Assembly: GCF_000002985.6 (NCBI RefSeq)
Contig: NC_003279.8
Span: 2,914,001-2,978,000, forward strand
Length of the DNA stretch: 64,000 nt
Source of the DNA: Caenorhabditis elegans
Lineage: Eukaryota; Nematoda; Chromadorea; Rhabditida; Rhabditidae
Direction of reading: 5' to 3'
Numbering within the stretch: position 1 is the stretch's first letter; each line of letters opens with the position of its first letter. Below the pieces are notes generated by a model, which did not search any database, was not told the DNA's origin, and was given only the letters and a program-made list of their open reading frames with translations. The position numbers and the translations under genes were made by a program. Positions 23,401 to 33,239 of this stretch are shown here, piece by piece.

Positions 23401-26400
23401 AAACCCGAAAATTTCCATTAAAAATACAAAAATTTTGGATAAACAGTCGATAATTATTACTATAAATTAATCTATAATTTCCACTAGAAAAATCGATTAT
23501 TTTTTAATCAAAAATCGATAATTTCCATCAAAAATCAAAATAATTTCTATCAAAAATTGATAATTTTGATTAAAAATTTATAATTTTCGATAAAAAATCA
23601 ATAATTTCCACCAAAAATGAATCCACTAAAAATCGATAATTTTGATTTAAAAAATCAATAATTTCAATTAAAAAAAAAGAAAATTTTTCGTTAAAAATAT
23701 ATCGATTTTTCAATGGATCCCTAATAATATGGAAATGCAAAAATTATTGAATTTCAGATTGAAATGATTGAAAATCGATGTTCACTTCAAATGGTAGCAT
23801 CAATTCTTGGAGATGATGCATCAAATGATCAAAATGTTTCTGGGCTCAATCCGAGAGCTGGATTTGTTTCTGTGATGAGCGAGTTGGTTGGAGATATTGC
23901 CGAGAGAATTGTCTATAGGTAAAAAACATATTTGAAATTTGGAAAATAAATAGAACAAATTCTCGATACCGATTTTCCGGAAAATTTGAATTAATCGTAT
24001 AAAAAATAATAGAATATTAGCAAAAAATTCAATATTTTTCATGAAATTTTGAAAACTTAAATTTTCTTTCAAAAATTTTCGATTTTTTAAAAATTGAAAC
24101 AAATTTTGGAAAAAAAAACCTGAAAAACTTTTGAATTTTTAAATTTTACACCTTTTTTTTCGAAAAATTATTTTTATTAAAAAACTTTTATTTTTCTAAA
24201 AATTTTTTTTTGTTTCAGAAATTCCAAAACATCGTAATTTTTGAAAAATTTATCGTTTTTCATGAAAATTCAACGAAATTGCGACAAAAATCCGAGAATT
24301 ACAAACAATTTGAATTTAAAAAAATGCAAAACAGCCTTAAGTTATGGGCGGAGCTTAATTTAGTGAAAATTAAAAAAATTTCATATTAGACTCCGCCCAC
24401 ATTTTGTTGGCTCCTTTCCAATAATCCATATCAATGCACAGAGCCGGAATGTATGCTCAAAACGACATTGCCGCATATCGTCCAGCTGCCGGAGACATTG
24501 CATACCCGCAGATGCTCCAAATGATTCGAAAAATCGAAAATGAGCAGAAAGAGCAACAAGAGAAAGAGCCCGAGGAGGGAAGTGCTCCGGCAACAGCAAT
24601 TGATCAGCATTGTCTATGGTATCCAACAGTACGCAGGACTGTTATGTGTCTTTCCAAGATTTTTCCGTGTTTGGATGTGAGTTTATTAATTGAATTGCTA
24701 CCCAAAAAATAATCGAAAAAATTGGTGAAGTTTGAGAGAAAATTTGGCGAAAAATCAGGAAATTTGCCGGAATTTAAAAATTTTCGGCAAATCGGCAAAT
24801 TGGCAATATATCATAATTTGAAATTTCCGGCAAATCGGGGATTGGGCAAATTGCCGGAATTTGAAATTTCCGGCAAATCGGCAATCGACAAAGTACCGAT
24901 TTGCCGAATTTTCCAGAAAAACTGCAAATTGCCGGTATTTATAATTTCCGGCGAATTGCCGATTTGCCGAGTTTGTTGGAATTTAAAATTGCCGGCAATT
25001 CGGCAATTCGGCAAATTGGCAATATACCATAATTTGAAATTTCCGGCAAATCGGGGATTGGGCAAATTGCCGGAATTTGAAATTTCCGGCAAATCGGCAA
25101 TCGACAAAGTACCGATTTGCCGAATTTTCCAGAAAAACTGCAAATTGCCGGTATTTATAATTTCCGGCGAATTGCCGATTTGCCGAGTTTGTTGGAATTT
25201 AAAATTGCCGGCAATTCGGCAATTCGGCAAATTGGCAATATACCATAATTTGAAATTTCCGGCAAATCGGGGATTGGGCAAATTGCCGGAATTTGAAATT
25301 TCCGGCAAATCGGCAAACCGGCAAATATCGATTTGCCAAATTTGCCGGGAAACGGCATTATGAAAAGTCCTTCTAAAAAATTCCGGAAAATCGGCAAACT
25401 GTAGGCATTAAAAATTTCCGGCAAACCGGCAATTTGCCAATTCCAGTTATAGTCCCAAATACACGATTTTGGCTCGAAAATTTCACCATTTATTAAATTC
25501 ATTTTCAACGTAATTTATTCATCCAATAATCGATCCAGCGAGCCCATCAATTATCGTATCACCAAGCTTTTTGAGTCCTTTATCGATTGCGTGCTTTACC
25601 TTGTGCCAGAAATTTAGTTCAATTGGGCCATATCTTTGATCTTCTACAAGAGCAGAATCATTTTCCAGCTGCAAAGATCTCGCGATTGAATCCGGAATTT
25701 GGATAACTTCGGAATTGATAGTGATTGAGTGATTACTTGGGGCCTGAAAAGCTTAGGGCTAGAATTGGCCTGAAGTTTCAGATAATATAAGACTAATCTT
25801 GATAAAATTCAGTTTAAAGTGTACGAAAAATCGCGTAAATTGGGTTATTTAGAGCTAGTTTCCAAGAACTGCCTGCCTGCGGGCCTACCGCGTCACTCTT
25901 GTCGAAAATAGCCGTAGGTCGCCTTCATGGTGCAGCCCAAAAGCGAAAAGTCGTGCTTACTTTCACGCAGGCGCAAAACGGCCTACCTCGTCTTAAATCC
26001 AACCTACGACTACTCTGTCTTAACTCTTGGCAAAAGTAGGCATATGCCGCCTTCAAGGTGCCGCCTGACATTTTGCAATGGCTAACAATGAACGAAAATG
26101 GTGTAGGCGTCTAATATAGGCGTAGGTCGCCTTCACGACCCAAGCTGACACCTTCATACCTACCTGCGTGGGTGCTGAGCAAGTTGGCTCAGCGACTAAG
26201 AGCAAGAGGGCTGCAAGTGGAACTAGAAGCTTCATAGTGAAAACCTGAATGTTCCAGTCCCTCCATCAGCTTTTATAGTAGAGCTTATCACATAACAACA
26301 AAACATGTGGAAAGGGATGAAAACAAACTATTAAATTGGAACATCCTGCCCTTATCAATTGATGATGAGAGTTTTAATAGTTTTGAAACATTTTGAATCA

Positions 26401-29400
26401 TAATCTTTTGTAGATGAAAAATAAATAAATAAAAATACAGAGGCAACTAAACGCTTAATGTAAAAAATTCTGCAAACTTACGTTGTTAGCTATTTAACAG
26501 CGAATTAGAGCTATTCCTATACCTGCAAAACTGTTTGAAAAATTGAAATGGCTTTACTTTCAGTGAGGAGTGGCATTACTTTGACCAATTTAAATATTGT
26601 GGGATTGTTGGTAATTTCCCAAAGCTTTGTGGGATTATTTTGAAACATCCTAAACATTGCCGAGTGTTTCATTTAGATATATAATATTTAAAATTTTTGA
26701 TCCATATCGGGATGTCAAGTATAATTTGGCCGAAACACCACCTGAGCTAGTGTAAAATTGTTATTTTTTTCTTCTCGATCCTTCTCCGGAAATACACTTA
26801 ATACAGTTTAATGGTAGTTTCTAATAAGCTGGATTTTGATCCTTAAACCTTGTAAAATCGACAAAGAACAAATCTGTTTTGTATAATTATTTCTGCTCGA
26901 GTGTTATTTTAATTTTTCTTTATTCAAATAATCAAACACGGATCAGACAAATGAAATAGTTATATAAATTATTTCCCAATATGTCCATGCGCGTTTTTCA
27001 AGAAATCCAAGAACCCGTCTCTCAGCTTCTTCCAGAAATTCAATTCGATTGGGCTCATTCTTAAATTCTCGTTTGCATTTTCATTCAGTGAGAAAAGATC
27101 AGTGGAGTAGAATGGCGGGTTTTTCGACTGAAATTGGTCGGGTATTTCACAGTAATAAAATGTCGGAAAATGGGATTTTCAACTTTTTTTTTAATATTAA
27201 AAATTTCCACGAAGAAAACCCCAGTATTAAAAGTAAAGTAAGCGTGATATTGCTTTCAAAAAATGCCCTTAAAAAATATCGGCAAGTCTGCCATCAATTT
27301 GCCGATTTTCTGAATATGCCCAACTGCATTTACCTCCTCACCTGTACCTTACGGGGGTATTAAAGTGATTTTGGAAAATGTATTAAAATACATTTTTTTA
27401 GCTATTTGAATAAGGCAAAATGTGTATTTCAATACACTTTTTCAATTTTCCGACACTACTTGAATAACCACAGTAGTACTTACAAAATGTCCTATCTCAT
27501 TGATTTCATTGCCAATTGGTTTGTTGAACACTATTGGAAAAATGAAGAAGAATGACATTAGAACTGTTGTAAAGTTCATCGCAAGAGTCTTCAAATGCTC
27601 GCTGAGCAGCTTGTGTTTTATACTGAAGTAAATTGGAAAAACATCCGCTGCGACAGTAGTGATCCTTATCATGCGGAAGAGTTTGTTTTGAAACAAAGTT
27701 CAATGTCAACTTGCCAATATGTTTTTGTCTGTTTAATATTAAGATAAAATCGAAAGTTATCTACAGTAACCCAGTAAATCCTACAGTTTTGGTACAGTAT
27801 ATCATGCAGCGGTGGGCAGTAATTGCCGTTCGGCAAATCGGCAAATTGTCAGATTGTCGATTTGCCGATTTGCCGTTTTCCGGATATCAATTTGCCGGAA
27901 GTTTTTAGAGGGATTTTTTATAAGACGGAAACACTTAAAACTGTGCTTTTTTTGAAATTTTTTCCCGTTTTCTTTAGATATTTTCATATAATTTGCTACT
28001 TTTTCAAAATAGATGTAGGAATTTTGCCGATTAAAATTGAATTTCTGAAATTTCCAAAAAAAAAGTGCAAAACCACAATTTGCCGAAAAAATTTATTTTA
28101 ATAAAATCCTAGGAAGAATGCAGAAAGAATGCGCGAGAACATTTTACTGAAAGACGCAAAAAAGTCGATCCAAAATAGTCCTAAATTCCGAAAAAAAAAA
28201 ACACAAAAACGAAAAAATCTGACTTTTAAAGGCGGTGTAGTCGAATTTTTTTTATTGCCTTATTAGACTCAAAATTGTCGGAAAACACCGAATTTCATAA
28301 TGAAACTTCTTGAAAACTTTTCAGAAAAAAGTTATGACGGCTCAAAAAATGGCCTAAAATTAGTTAAAATTTGAAATTTGACCGACTTGTCTGGAAACTA
28401 ACTTTTTTGAAATCACCGCCAAATTTTGGGTATACTATCCAATTATCTTGCGTTTTTAACTCGATTTAGGTATTTTAAAGTCGATGGACGGCGAGATTTT
28501 TAATTTTTTTTTACCCAAAACTCGCCGTCCATCAACTTTTAAATAATTTAATCAAGTTTAAAACACAAGATAATCAACTTGTATACTCAAAATTTGGCGG
28601 TGATTTCAAAAAAGTTAGTTTCCAGCCGCTTGACAAGTCGCTCAAATTTCAAATTTTAACTAATTTTAGGCCATTTTTTGAGCCGTCATAACTTTTTTTT
28701 GAGAAGTTTTCAAGATGTTTCATTATAAAATTCGATGTTTTCAGACTATTTTCAGTCTAATAAAGCAATAAAAATTCGATTACACCAGCTTTAACAAAAA
28801 TTAATAAAAATATTGAATTTTAGATTGGCGTATTCCACTCTCTGGCTCGTGACATGCTCTTCTCTTGCATAGACTCACTCGAAACAGCATCCAAAGCAAT
28901 CATGGAATCTCCAGCTCCTGCAAAAGGATGGAGCAAGAAGCTCGATGCTCATCTATTCGTCGTCAAGCATTTGCTCATTCTACGTGAGCAAACTGCTCCA
29001 TACCGTCAGAATGTGTTGAGGTGGTTGTGTGCTCTGAAATGAGAGCTTGTAGAAAAACCGTTTAAACTAGTTTCAGGTCGGATTCTCTCAACACAAAGGA
29101 CTTTTCCATCGACTTTTCCAAGTTTACAAATGTTTTGTTTGATTCCAAATCGAAATGGTTCGAGTTGAGCACTGACAATGCGCTTTTGGAGCTCATCACT
29201 ACAGTAATACTTTTTTATTAGACAAAAAATCTCCAAAATCGTCTGAAATTCACGAATATCACAAAAGAAACAGGAAAAAATCGAGAAATAATGAACAATT
29301 CAAGTTTTAAATTGGAAAATTTTTAATTTTGGCTAACGAGAACTGCAAGACCAATCAGCGATTCGCTCCGCCCACTTTTCAACCAATCAGAGCGATTGGG

Positions 29401-32400
29401 CGGAGTTTAAAAACGCTGATTGATTGGAAAGGGCAATGTTTCTAAACAGGGCGAGAACCATTATTCCGGCAAACCGGCAAATTTTTTTTCCCGGTAATTT
29501 TGCCGAAATTCAACTTTATCGAAAACTTTAGGCAAATAGGCAAATTGCCATACATCAAAATTTCCGGCAAATCAGCAACTTGCCGTACATCTAAATTTCC
29601 GGCAAATTGGCTTTTTGCCGGAACTGAAGTTTCCGGCAAATCGGCAGATTGCCGGAATTGAAGTTTCCGGAAAATGGGCAAATTTTCGAAATTGAAAATT
29701 TTCCACAAATCGGCAAATTTCCGCCAAATCGGCAAACCGGCAAATTTCCGGAATTGATGTTTCCGGCCAATTGAAAAACCGGCAAATTGCCGTACATCAA
29801 TATTTCCGGCAAATCGACAAATTGCCGGAAATAAGAAATTTCCGGCTAATAGGCAAATTTTGCCGAAAATAAACATTTCCGGCAAACCGGCAATTTCCGC
29901 CGATTTGCCGAGTTTGTCGACAAAAAAATTTGCCGAACAGACCCTGTTTCTCCTGTTCAAAGGAAATTTAGCCAACATCGAGAAATTTAGTTTTTGAACG
30001 CTGTTTTCATCCTTTCGCAATTTTTTCTTTGCAAAAAGATTTTGATTTATAATCGAAAATTCCAAATTTTTCCAGGTTCCAATAGAAATGCGTGAACAGG
30101 AGGGAGATTCACGTCGTGTTCTCGATCAACAGCTCCGAGCCTCTACCTTTCGTCTTGCTCACGAAGCTTCACTGCTCATGATTCGAGATCTAGCTGATTG
30201 GATTGAAATTGCCGAGGATGAGGTTGGCCTCTAAAATCACGTTTTTTTTTTCAAACTAAATACAACTTTTCAGCGTATGAAAGAAGGATTCCAGTTGTCA
30301 GGGCATCCGAAACTAGCCGCCGGCGTGCTTAAAGATGTGTCTGCTGTGGCGTACAGAAATGTGGGCACCAAGTTTACGGAGGTAAACATCTACAGTAACT
30401 CTACAGTACTCTACATCATTTGAACTGAAAACAGATGGTTTTGTTCCAAACTACAGTAATCCTGTAGTTCTGGTACAGTATACCTACCTTACGACTAATA
30501 ATCCCACAGTAACCCATTAATGTACCAACATCTCTATATGACATGGTGCATCGACCGGGAACTTTTTCGCTTTGAATCTTTTTCTCAAGAGCTACAGTAA
30601 TCCTAAAGTTCTGGTACAGTATATTTGTACTGTACCGCTACAGTAATCCGTTAGTATCCTAACATCTCTATACTTGAAGTTGAGATGAGTTGTATCTTCA
30701 CAGACTACAAACTATGAACACATGGAATGAGCGAATTATATGTAGTATACACTCAAAATAAGAAAACTGCGTGGCGTGTACTGCAGAAAACCTCATATTT
30801 AGGCCCCGCCTTTTTCTCGTCCACTCACGGAGAAAAGGCAAAAATTTGGGGACCAACCAATATCAGGCCGCCGACATCCTACGGGTTCCGCGCGCCGCTA
30901 TGTTTAACTCGCAGTGGGTGTGGCGAGCTGTCTCCGCCCACTGCGAGTTAAACATAGCGGCGCGCGGAACCCGTAGGATGTCGGCGGCCTGATATTGGTT
31001 GGTCCCCAAATTTTTGCCTTTTCTCCGTGAGTGGACGAGAAAAAGGCGGGGCCTAAATATGAGGTTTTCTGCAGTACACGCCACGCAGTTTTCTTATTTT
31101 GAGTGTAATATATTTCACAATTTTTGAAAACTGGCAGAACAAAATCGAGTCCTTTATAAATATGAATGCATAGTATGCACTATTTGCCAACATTTTTATG
31201 AGATTTCATTTGAAGATTTTCCTGACAAAAATCACGGAAATGAGAGACCAAAATAGTGGCATATCTGATAATGAGAAGGTGTTTTCCTTCGCCCTGCTTT
31301 TCACAGGGAATGAATCAATGAACATGAAAATTGGATAATAGTAAATATAATGATTCAAGATACATGTTCAGTACAAGTATAATAATTGAAAATGAGATCA
31401 AAAGCTTGATATTACACTAAGGGAGAAGTTCAGCCACGACTTTTTCTGCTCGAAATCCTATGAATGACATGTCCATCCTCTGCACACCGTAAAGAATCCG
31501 TGACTCGATTTGACTCCGTTATCATGATGAACGACATGTCCTCCTCCATGATGATGCTGAGTGTGACCGTTGTAGTACTGATGATATGGATTGTAGACTT
31601 GATTAGATAACACTTCGGGAGATGAGTGGAACATTTGGCATGAAGCCAAGGAAATTAGGAACGAAAGGAGGATGAGAAGATGGAATTTCATTTTTGGAGG
31701 GTTTTTTTTTTGAAATGCTGGTTTGCCCGGGGAATTTAAATAGTTTAGCGTCGAATTACCAAGGAAATTGGGGGCGGAACCTCTTGGTTTTTTGATTTTC
31801 TGATTCTCTTGTCTCTCTCTCTCTCATTGCAAAGATCCTTTGATCAAGAAGCGGGTGTATGCGTGATTGTAGTCGGCATTGCAATAGACAGGAAGCATCA
31901 CTGTGACTGTGTCAACGTGACTGTGGTTATGCCAAAGATAACGGGAATTTGTATAGTTTCGAGGCGCTATTTCGGGGTACTGTAGATCAAATGTGGGCAA
32001 CAATTTCCATTCGGTAATTTTTTGATCGACGAAAATTCGGCGATTTCCGGTTTGCCGATTTGCCAGAAATTTTCAATTCCGACGATTTGCCGGTTTGCCG
32101 GAAATTTTCAATTCCTGCAATCTGCCGGTTTGCCGATTTGCCAGAAATTTTCACAGGATTGCTCATTGAAATTGAGATTTACAAAAAAAAATGTGCAAAA
32201 CGAAAATTTGCTGAAAATTTTCGGCAACTGCCGTTTTTACCGCAAACCGGCAAACCGGCAAATCGCCGGAATTGAAAATTTCCGACAAATCAGCAAACCG
32301 GCAAAGTGCCGAAAATGAAAATTTCCGGCAAATCGGCAAATTGCCGGAATTGAAAATTTCCGGAAAATCGGTAAACCGGCAAAGTGCCGAAAATGAATAT

Positions 32401-32937
32401 TTCCAGCAATTCGGAAAACTGGCAAATCGCCGGAATTGAAAAATTTTCGGCAACTGCCGTTTTTCCGGCAAACCGGCAAATTGCCGATTTGCCGGAAAAA
32501 TCATTTGCCGCCACCCCTGGTACTAGCCACATGAAAATCATGCTTACAATTGGAGTTTCCAGAAATTTCTTAATACGAAAATGCCTGACATGGCTCCGTT
32601 TTCCGGATTCCCAACTACTTTCATACTTCCTGAATTACACGTTTTGGCAAAAATTCCCGCCTTTTTTGTAGATCAAACCGTGATGGGACAGCCTCACACC
32701 ACGTGCGGATTCCAAACAAATTTCATATGAATTTCCTAATTTCAGATCCGTGCCGCGTACACCCTCTACATTGGCGTCCCGGAAACCGAGGAAATTCTCC
32801 TGTCGCCTGTTCGAAAACGTGTCATTGACATCTTCACACGTGTCATCTCATTTGCCTCAAAAACCTACGATGCAGAATCCCTGGCGATTGCTGGTCTTCC
32901 GAATGTGCAACAGCTCATCTTGCTGCTCAATAAGTGA
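17461..32937 (+). CDS. cogc-3: Conserved oligomeric Golgi complex subunit 3 (COG3/Sec34)
   Basis: Lobe A subunit of the COG tether, which returns vesicles within the Golgi and keeps glycosylation enzymes in place. Fourteen exons: 17461-17548, 17616-17782, 18809-18973, 19903-20136, 21625-21716, 21987-22130, 22560-22881, 23758-23918, 24442-24676, 28824-29020, 29077-29203, 30076-30222, 30274-30381, 32746-32937. They join in frame to 792 aa (human about 828). The N-terminal third is helical/coiled coil, as in Sec34; [22 protein letters not shown] and the closing [22 protein letters not shown] fit COG3. The ATG directly follows CTATTTTCAG, about 200 bases after the nxt-1 stop, suggesting trans-splicing within an operon. 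Introns are swollen by tandem repeats and MITEs. Introns 9 and 13 carry antisense genes for secreted peptides. Donors after exons 1 (GTGGGA), 10 (GTGGTT) and 12 (GTTGGC) are weak. Confidence 0.93.
18135..18550. mobile_element. Inverted repeat in cogc-3 intron 2
   Basis: Arms contain AGAGACTAAGCCACGCCCAT and its inverse ATGGGCGTGGCTTAGTCTCT; centre near 18340. Confidence 0.8.
19078..19312. repeat. Dispersed 200-bp repeat (GTCGCGTCGC type), copies in cogc-3 intron 3
   Basis: Inverted copy of 3053-3262. A second partial copy at 19606-19722 repeats its right half; between them lies a run of ATCGAAAAATCGAAAA. Confidence 0.8.
20560..21560. repeat. AT-rich minisatellite in cogc-3 intron 4
   Basis: More than 20 degenerate copies of AATCCAAAAAATCAATTTTTCGTC plus AAATTAAAAT, period about 40 bases. 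Confidence 0.8.
21720..21790 (+). pseudogene. Decayed tRNA-like sequence in cogc-3 intron 5
   Basis: A box-like TGGCCGAGTGGTTAA is well preserved and resembles Ser/Leu-type tRNAs. About 35 bases on, AGCTCGACCCT replaces the usual GGTTCGANTCC B box, and the ends GTGTG/CACAC pair only partly. It begins a few bases after the exon 5 splice donor. Probably a tRNA pseudogene. Confidence 0.4.
22330..22550. repeat. ATTATCGATTTTTGAT array in cogc-3 intron 6
   Basis: Units of about 20 bases, AATTATCGATTTTTGATG, ending just before the exon 7 acceptor. Same motif, opposite orientation, as 22890-23735. Confidence 0.75.
22890..23735. repeat. AAAAATCGATAATTTCCACT array filling cogc-3 intron 7
   Basis: About 35 degenerate 18-20-base units. 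Exon 7, between this and the previous array, is intact. Confidence 0.8.
24757..25445. repeat. TTTGCCGG array with 216-bp higher-order duplication (cogc-3 intron 9)
   Basis: The block starting TGGCAATATA at 24801 recurs at 25017 and 25233, an exact 216-bp period with almost no differences. Because 216 is divisible by 3, open frames run through it. These are not genes. Confidence 0.85.
25519..26235 (-). CDS. Small secreted peptide precursor with C-terminal amphipathic helix, copy A (antimicrobial-peptide-like)
   Basis: I recognise no named family. Exon 1 is 26164-26235 and exon 2 is 25519-25743; donor CAG/GTAGGT and acceptor TTTTCAG/GCC join in phase 0 to give 98 aa. Residues 1-21 are a clear signal peptide ([21 protein letters not shown]). 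A polar, acidic propiece follows to R61. From PIELNFW (64-70) to the C-terminus the segment has Lys/His on one face and V, I, L every 3-4 residues on the other ([19 protein letters not shown]), ending in GLAGSIIG. There are no cysteines. The layout (signal, acidic pro-region, amphipathic cationic tail) is that of linear antimicrobial peptide precursors such as cecropins; the function is inferred. It lies antisense in cogc-3 intron 9. The TATA box at 26271 and GATA site at 26284 support the start. AATAAA overlaps the stop and recurs at 25489. Copy B lies 0.7 kb upstream on the same strand. Confidence 0.8.
25860..26160. repeat. GCCTACCTGCC-type repeat inside the intron of secreted-peptide gene A
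   Basis: Pieces such as TAGGTCGCCTTCATGGTGC recur three times. The element fills the intron without touching the coding exons. Confidence 0.6.
26271..26290 (-). promoter_or_regulatory. TATA box and GATA site of secreted-peptide gene A
   Basis: Read on the minus strand, TGATAAG (26284-26290) is followed six bases later by CTATAAAA (26271-26278), 35 bp before the ATG. TGATAA is the binding consensus of GATA factors such as ELT-2, which drives intestinal genes. Intestinal expression is therefore a reasonable inference. Confidence 0.6.
26919..26924 (-). terminator. Poly(A) signal of secreted-peptide gene B
   Basis: AATAAA on the minus strand, 45 bases past the stop of gene B. Confidence 0.6.
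26969..27579 (-). CDS. Small secreted peptide precursor with C-terminal amphipathic helix, copy B (paralogue of copy A)
   Basis: Exon 1 is 27484-27579 and exon 2 is 26969-27127; donor TTT/GTAAGT and acceptor TTTCAG/TCG join in phase 0 to give 84 aa, the same intron phase as copy A. Exon 1 encodes a hydrophobic signal peptide ([19 protein letters not shown]) and the start of a propiece. Exon 2 has a Ser/Asn/Glu-rich propiece ending NLR (53-55), then [16 protein letters not shown], then [13 protein letters not shown] to the stop. PIELNFW is shared exactly with copy A, and in both an Arg precedes it by two residues, a possible processing site. The helix is shorter than in copy A, with aromatic residues on the hydrophobic face. 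The ATG at 27579 is preferred over an upstream in-frame ATG (27696), because TATAAAA lies 36 bp before it, as in copy A, and only this start places the hydrophobic stretch at the N-terminus. AATAAA at 26919-26924 lies 45 bases past the stop. Confidence 0.8.
27616..27671 (-). promoter_or_regulatory. TATA box and GATA site of secreted-peptide gene B
   Basis: TATAAAA at 27616-27622 lies 36 bp before the ATG, almost the same spacing as in gene A. TGATAAG at 27665-27671 is identical to the gene A site. The shared layout supports both start codons and co-regulation. Confidence 0.6.
28225..28794. mobile_element. Palindromic MITE family 1, copy 4 (cogc-3 intron 9)
   Basis: Ends TTTTAAAGGCGGTGTAGTCG and TACACCAGCTTTAA; it ends 29 bases before exon 10. 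Confidence 0.85.
29335..29438. mobile_element. ACCAATCAGCGA palindromic MITE, copy 3
   Basis: GACCAATCAGCGATTCGCTC with inverse AAACGCTGATTGATTGG; cogc-3 intron 11. Confidence 0.6.
29462..29940. repeat. TTTGCCGG array in cogc-3 intron 11
   Basis: Degenerate CCGGCAAATCGGCAAATTGC units; yields a spurious 207-codon minus-strand frame. Confidence 0.8.
30748..31107. mobile_element. Near-perfect palindrome, 172-bp arms (young MITE) in cogc-3 intron 13
   Basis: Left arm begins TACACTCAAAATAAGAAAAC; the right arm is its inverse ending at 31107, with about 16 bases between the arms at 30920-30935. I see no mismatch; translations of the two arms on opposite strands are identical for 49 residues. GC-rich inner part (GGCGCGCGGAACCCGTAGGA). 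Confidence 0.9.
31458..31691 (-). CDS. His-rich small secreted protein, copy 1 (nested in cogc-3 intron 13)
   Basis: Single-exon gene of 77 aa; family not recognised. Residues 1-19 form a signal peptide ([19 protein letters not shown]). The mature part is rich in His, Tyr and Gly: [20 protein letters not shown], then VHHDNG, SHGFF and a C-terminal CRGWTCHS with two cysteines four residues apart. A close paralogue at 34429 shares PYHxYYNG, the GG-V-H-N spacing, SHG and C-x-GWTCHS. That conservation across two loci is the main reason to believe the frame. A TATA-like TATTTAAAT lies 43-51 bp upstream on the minus strand (31734-31742). The His cluster suggests metal binding and the CxGWTC pair a disulfide; both are inference. 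It lies opposite to cogc-3. Confidence 0.75.
   Translation of the reverse strand: MKFHLLILLSFLISLASCQMFHSSPEVLSNQVYNPYHQYYNGHTQHHHGGGHVVHHDNGVKSSHGFFTVCRGWTCHS
31998..32516. repeat. TTTGCCGG element in cogc-3 intron 13
   Basis: Left GTGGGCAACAATTTCC and right TTTGCCGCCACCCCTG look like decayed ends of a hAT-like element, with CCGGCAAATC arrays inside in inverted orientation. Confidence 0.75.
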
Positions 32938-33239
32938 TTGAGCCGAGAACAATAATTTATTTTTTATCAATTTTTTATGTATCCTTTTTTAACCCCGGGT
33001 TTTTTCCGCTATGGCTTTGGTTTTTTCTCCGTTTTCTCCGTTCGAAAATATGTGATTTTTATGGCTTGAACATGCTTGTTTGTGATGATAAATGTAATCG
33101 TATGGGTGTTTGATTTTCGAACATGTTAGTGATCAACGATTTTCGCGGAAATCTTTTTTTTGTAGTGATAAAGATATCATCTTTTGGTTTTTCATGGGAA
33201 TAAGAACCTTATAGGACTTTAATAGAATCATACAATATT

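Noticed and set aside
24722..25508. Overlapping frames up to 213 codons on both strands.
   Set aside because: Product of TTTGCCGG repeats with a 216-bp period divisible by three; no splice signals, no family resemblance.
27049..27363. Plus-strand frame of 104 codons in cogc-3 intron 9.
   Set aside because: Runs antisense across exon 2 of secreted-peptide gene B; the minus-strand gene has signal peptide, splice sites, promoter and a paralogue.
27580..27696. In-frame upstream ATG extending gene B by 39 residues.
   Set aside because: The TATA box lies inside that extension and the signal peptide would become internal; ATG at 27579 matches gene A.
29442..30065. Minus-strand frame of 207 codons.
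   Set aside because: Repeat translation ([14 protein letters not shown] units) identical in style to all other TTTGCCGG loci.
30771..31084. Two 73-codon frames, one per strand, with identical N-terminal 49 residues.
   Set aside because: They are the two arms of one palindrome, not a conserved protein pair.
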